From contig JAPOVO010000075.1 of the NCBI GenBank assembly GCA_026708165.1, positions 1 through 5,540 of the forward strand: DNA of 5,540 bases. Direction: 5' to 3'. Source of the stretch: Chloroflexota bacterium (lineage in GTDB: Bacteria; Chloroflexota; UBA11872; VXNJ01). The position numbers were made by a program, and so were the translations under genes. Below are positions 4,940 through 5,540 of this stretch, one piece after another (within the stretch, counting starts at the first letter, position 1; each line of letters begins with the position of its first letter). The notes under the pieces were generated by a model. It made no database searches and was not told where the DNA came from. It saw only the letters and a program-made list of their open reading frames with translations.

Positions 4940-5540
4940 TCAACCCGGGTGACTATAGACCTTGTCCTCCAGCAGCCCGAGGTCCAGTCCGAAATAGTAA
5001 TCCAGGATTGCCCTGAAATGGTTGACTGAGGTGATTGAGGGATACACGGCGCTCTCGCCGCCGTCGGGAAGCAGGAACGCCGCCAGGATGTCATTGCGGA
5101 AATGACCTTTGCGTCCATGGTCTGCCGCGATGACGATGATCGGCGATTCGTCGTAGTCGTCGAGTATGGCGTCGATGACTTCGAGTAATTGACCGTTGAG
5201 CCATATGAGCTGACCGTAAAATGCGCCGTTTACCGTGGGATCGTGATCGTCGCTCCAGCCGGCTAAATCCGTGCTGATGGCTCCAAATCTATCGAAGGAG
5301 TAAGGGGAATGCGGTTTCAGAAGGTGGGCGAATATGAACTTTGGCCCGTCGACAGCCGCGGCTTCCTTCATGAACTCGATCCAGGCCAGGGTCCGGAATG
5401 GGTTGCCCCAGCCGTAATTGCCGTCAGGCTCAACGTCGAATTCCTTGGACACGAACGGCTGGGCCGCGGTTGTTCGCAGGAAAGGGTTTGTAAACTTGCC
5501 TGACAAGCGTGTCGTCTCTTCAAGCGCCAACGGGGCTTCG
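4940..5540 (-). CDS. Sulfatase-like hydrolase/transferase, C-terminal part (5' end outside window)
   Basis: About 199 residues are visible, and the frame stays open to the right edge, so the N-terminus and catalytic nucleophile are missing. The sequence fits the C-terminal half of the sulfatase/alkaline phosphatase superfamily. FIFAHLLKPHSPYSFD carries the conserved HLLxPHxPY segment, and PIIVIAADHG provides the Asp-His metal ligands. SVNHFRAILDYYFGLDLGLLEDKVY is the closing block common in membrane-bound envelope sulfatases and phosphotransferases. GQLIWLNGQLLEVIDAILDDY matches the helix preceding the DHG strand. Likely substrates are sulfated or phosphorylated cell-envelope or polysaccharide groups, but nothing in the visible part fixes which. 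It ends at TGA 4940-4942, 108 bases before the truncated membrane gene on the same strand; an operon is possible. Confidence 0.88.
   Translation of the reverse strand, partial: EAPLALEETTRLSGKFTNPFLRTTAAQPFVSKEFDVEPDGNYGWGNPFRTLAWIEFMKEAAAVDGPKFIFAHLLKPHSPYSFDRFGAISTDLAGWSDDHDPTVNGAFYGQLIWLNGQLLEVIDAILDDYDESPIIVIAADHGRKGHFRNDILAAFLLPDGGESAVYPSITSVNHFRAILDYYFGLDLGLLEDKVYSHPG

Overview
The window looks like chromosomal DNA of an uncultivated, moderately GC-rich bacterium. A phytanoyl-CoA-dioxygenase-like gene and sulfatase-type genes sit on one strand, host genes lack clear Shine-Dalgarno sites, and TTG starts seem to be used. PhyH and sulfatase paralogues are abundant in marine and sponge-associated lineages such as SAR202 Chloroflexota, Poribacteria and Latescibacterota. 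That is only a weak hint, and I cannot assign a taxon.

Layout. Positions 53-1117 (-) hold a PhyH-family non-haem iron dioxygenase. Positions 1226-3956 are a 2.73-kb transposable element bounded by perfect 21-bp terminal inverted repeats. Positions 3957-4831 (-) hold a membrane-anchored protein whose C-terminus is cut off by the element. Positions 4940-5540 (-) hold the C-terminal part of a sulfatase/alkaline-phosphatase-superfamily enzyme that runs off the right edge. All host genes point leftward, so host transcription would run into the right end of the element.

The element carries two convergent genes. On the right is an IS1595-family (ISXO2-like) DDE transposase with a zinc ribbon (-). 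On the left is a passenger gene (+) encoding an amino-DNA methyltransferase fused to a C-terminal HNH nuclease. Between them lie a strong hairpin and an imperfect tRNA-like cloverleaf. The element therefore looks like a mobile, single-gene restriction-modification-like unit.

Three regulatory details stand out. (1) A run of nine G lies inside the HNH motif, so slippage would remove the nuclease while leaving the methyltransferase whole. (2) The transposase Shine-Dalgarno sits in the loop of a perfect 8-bp hairpin that read-through transcripts would form, but transcripts from the element's own promoter would largely lack, a design known from other insertion sequences for silencing impinging transcription. 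(3) The same 16-nt Shine-Dalgarno module recurs in inverted orientation in the methyltransferase leader. No target-site duplication is visible, and the truncated host gene does not continue on the far side, which suggests a deletion next to the element.
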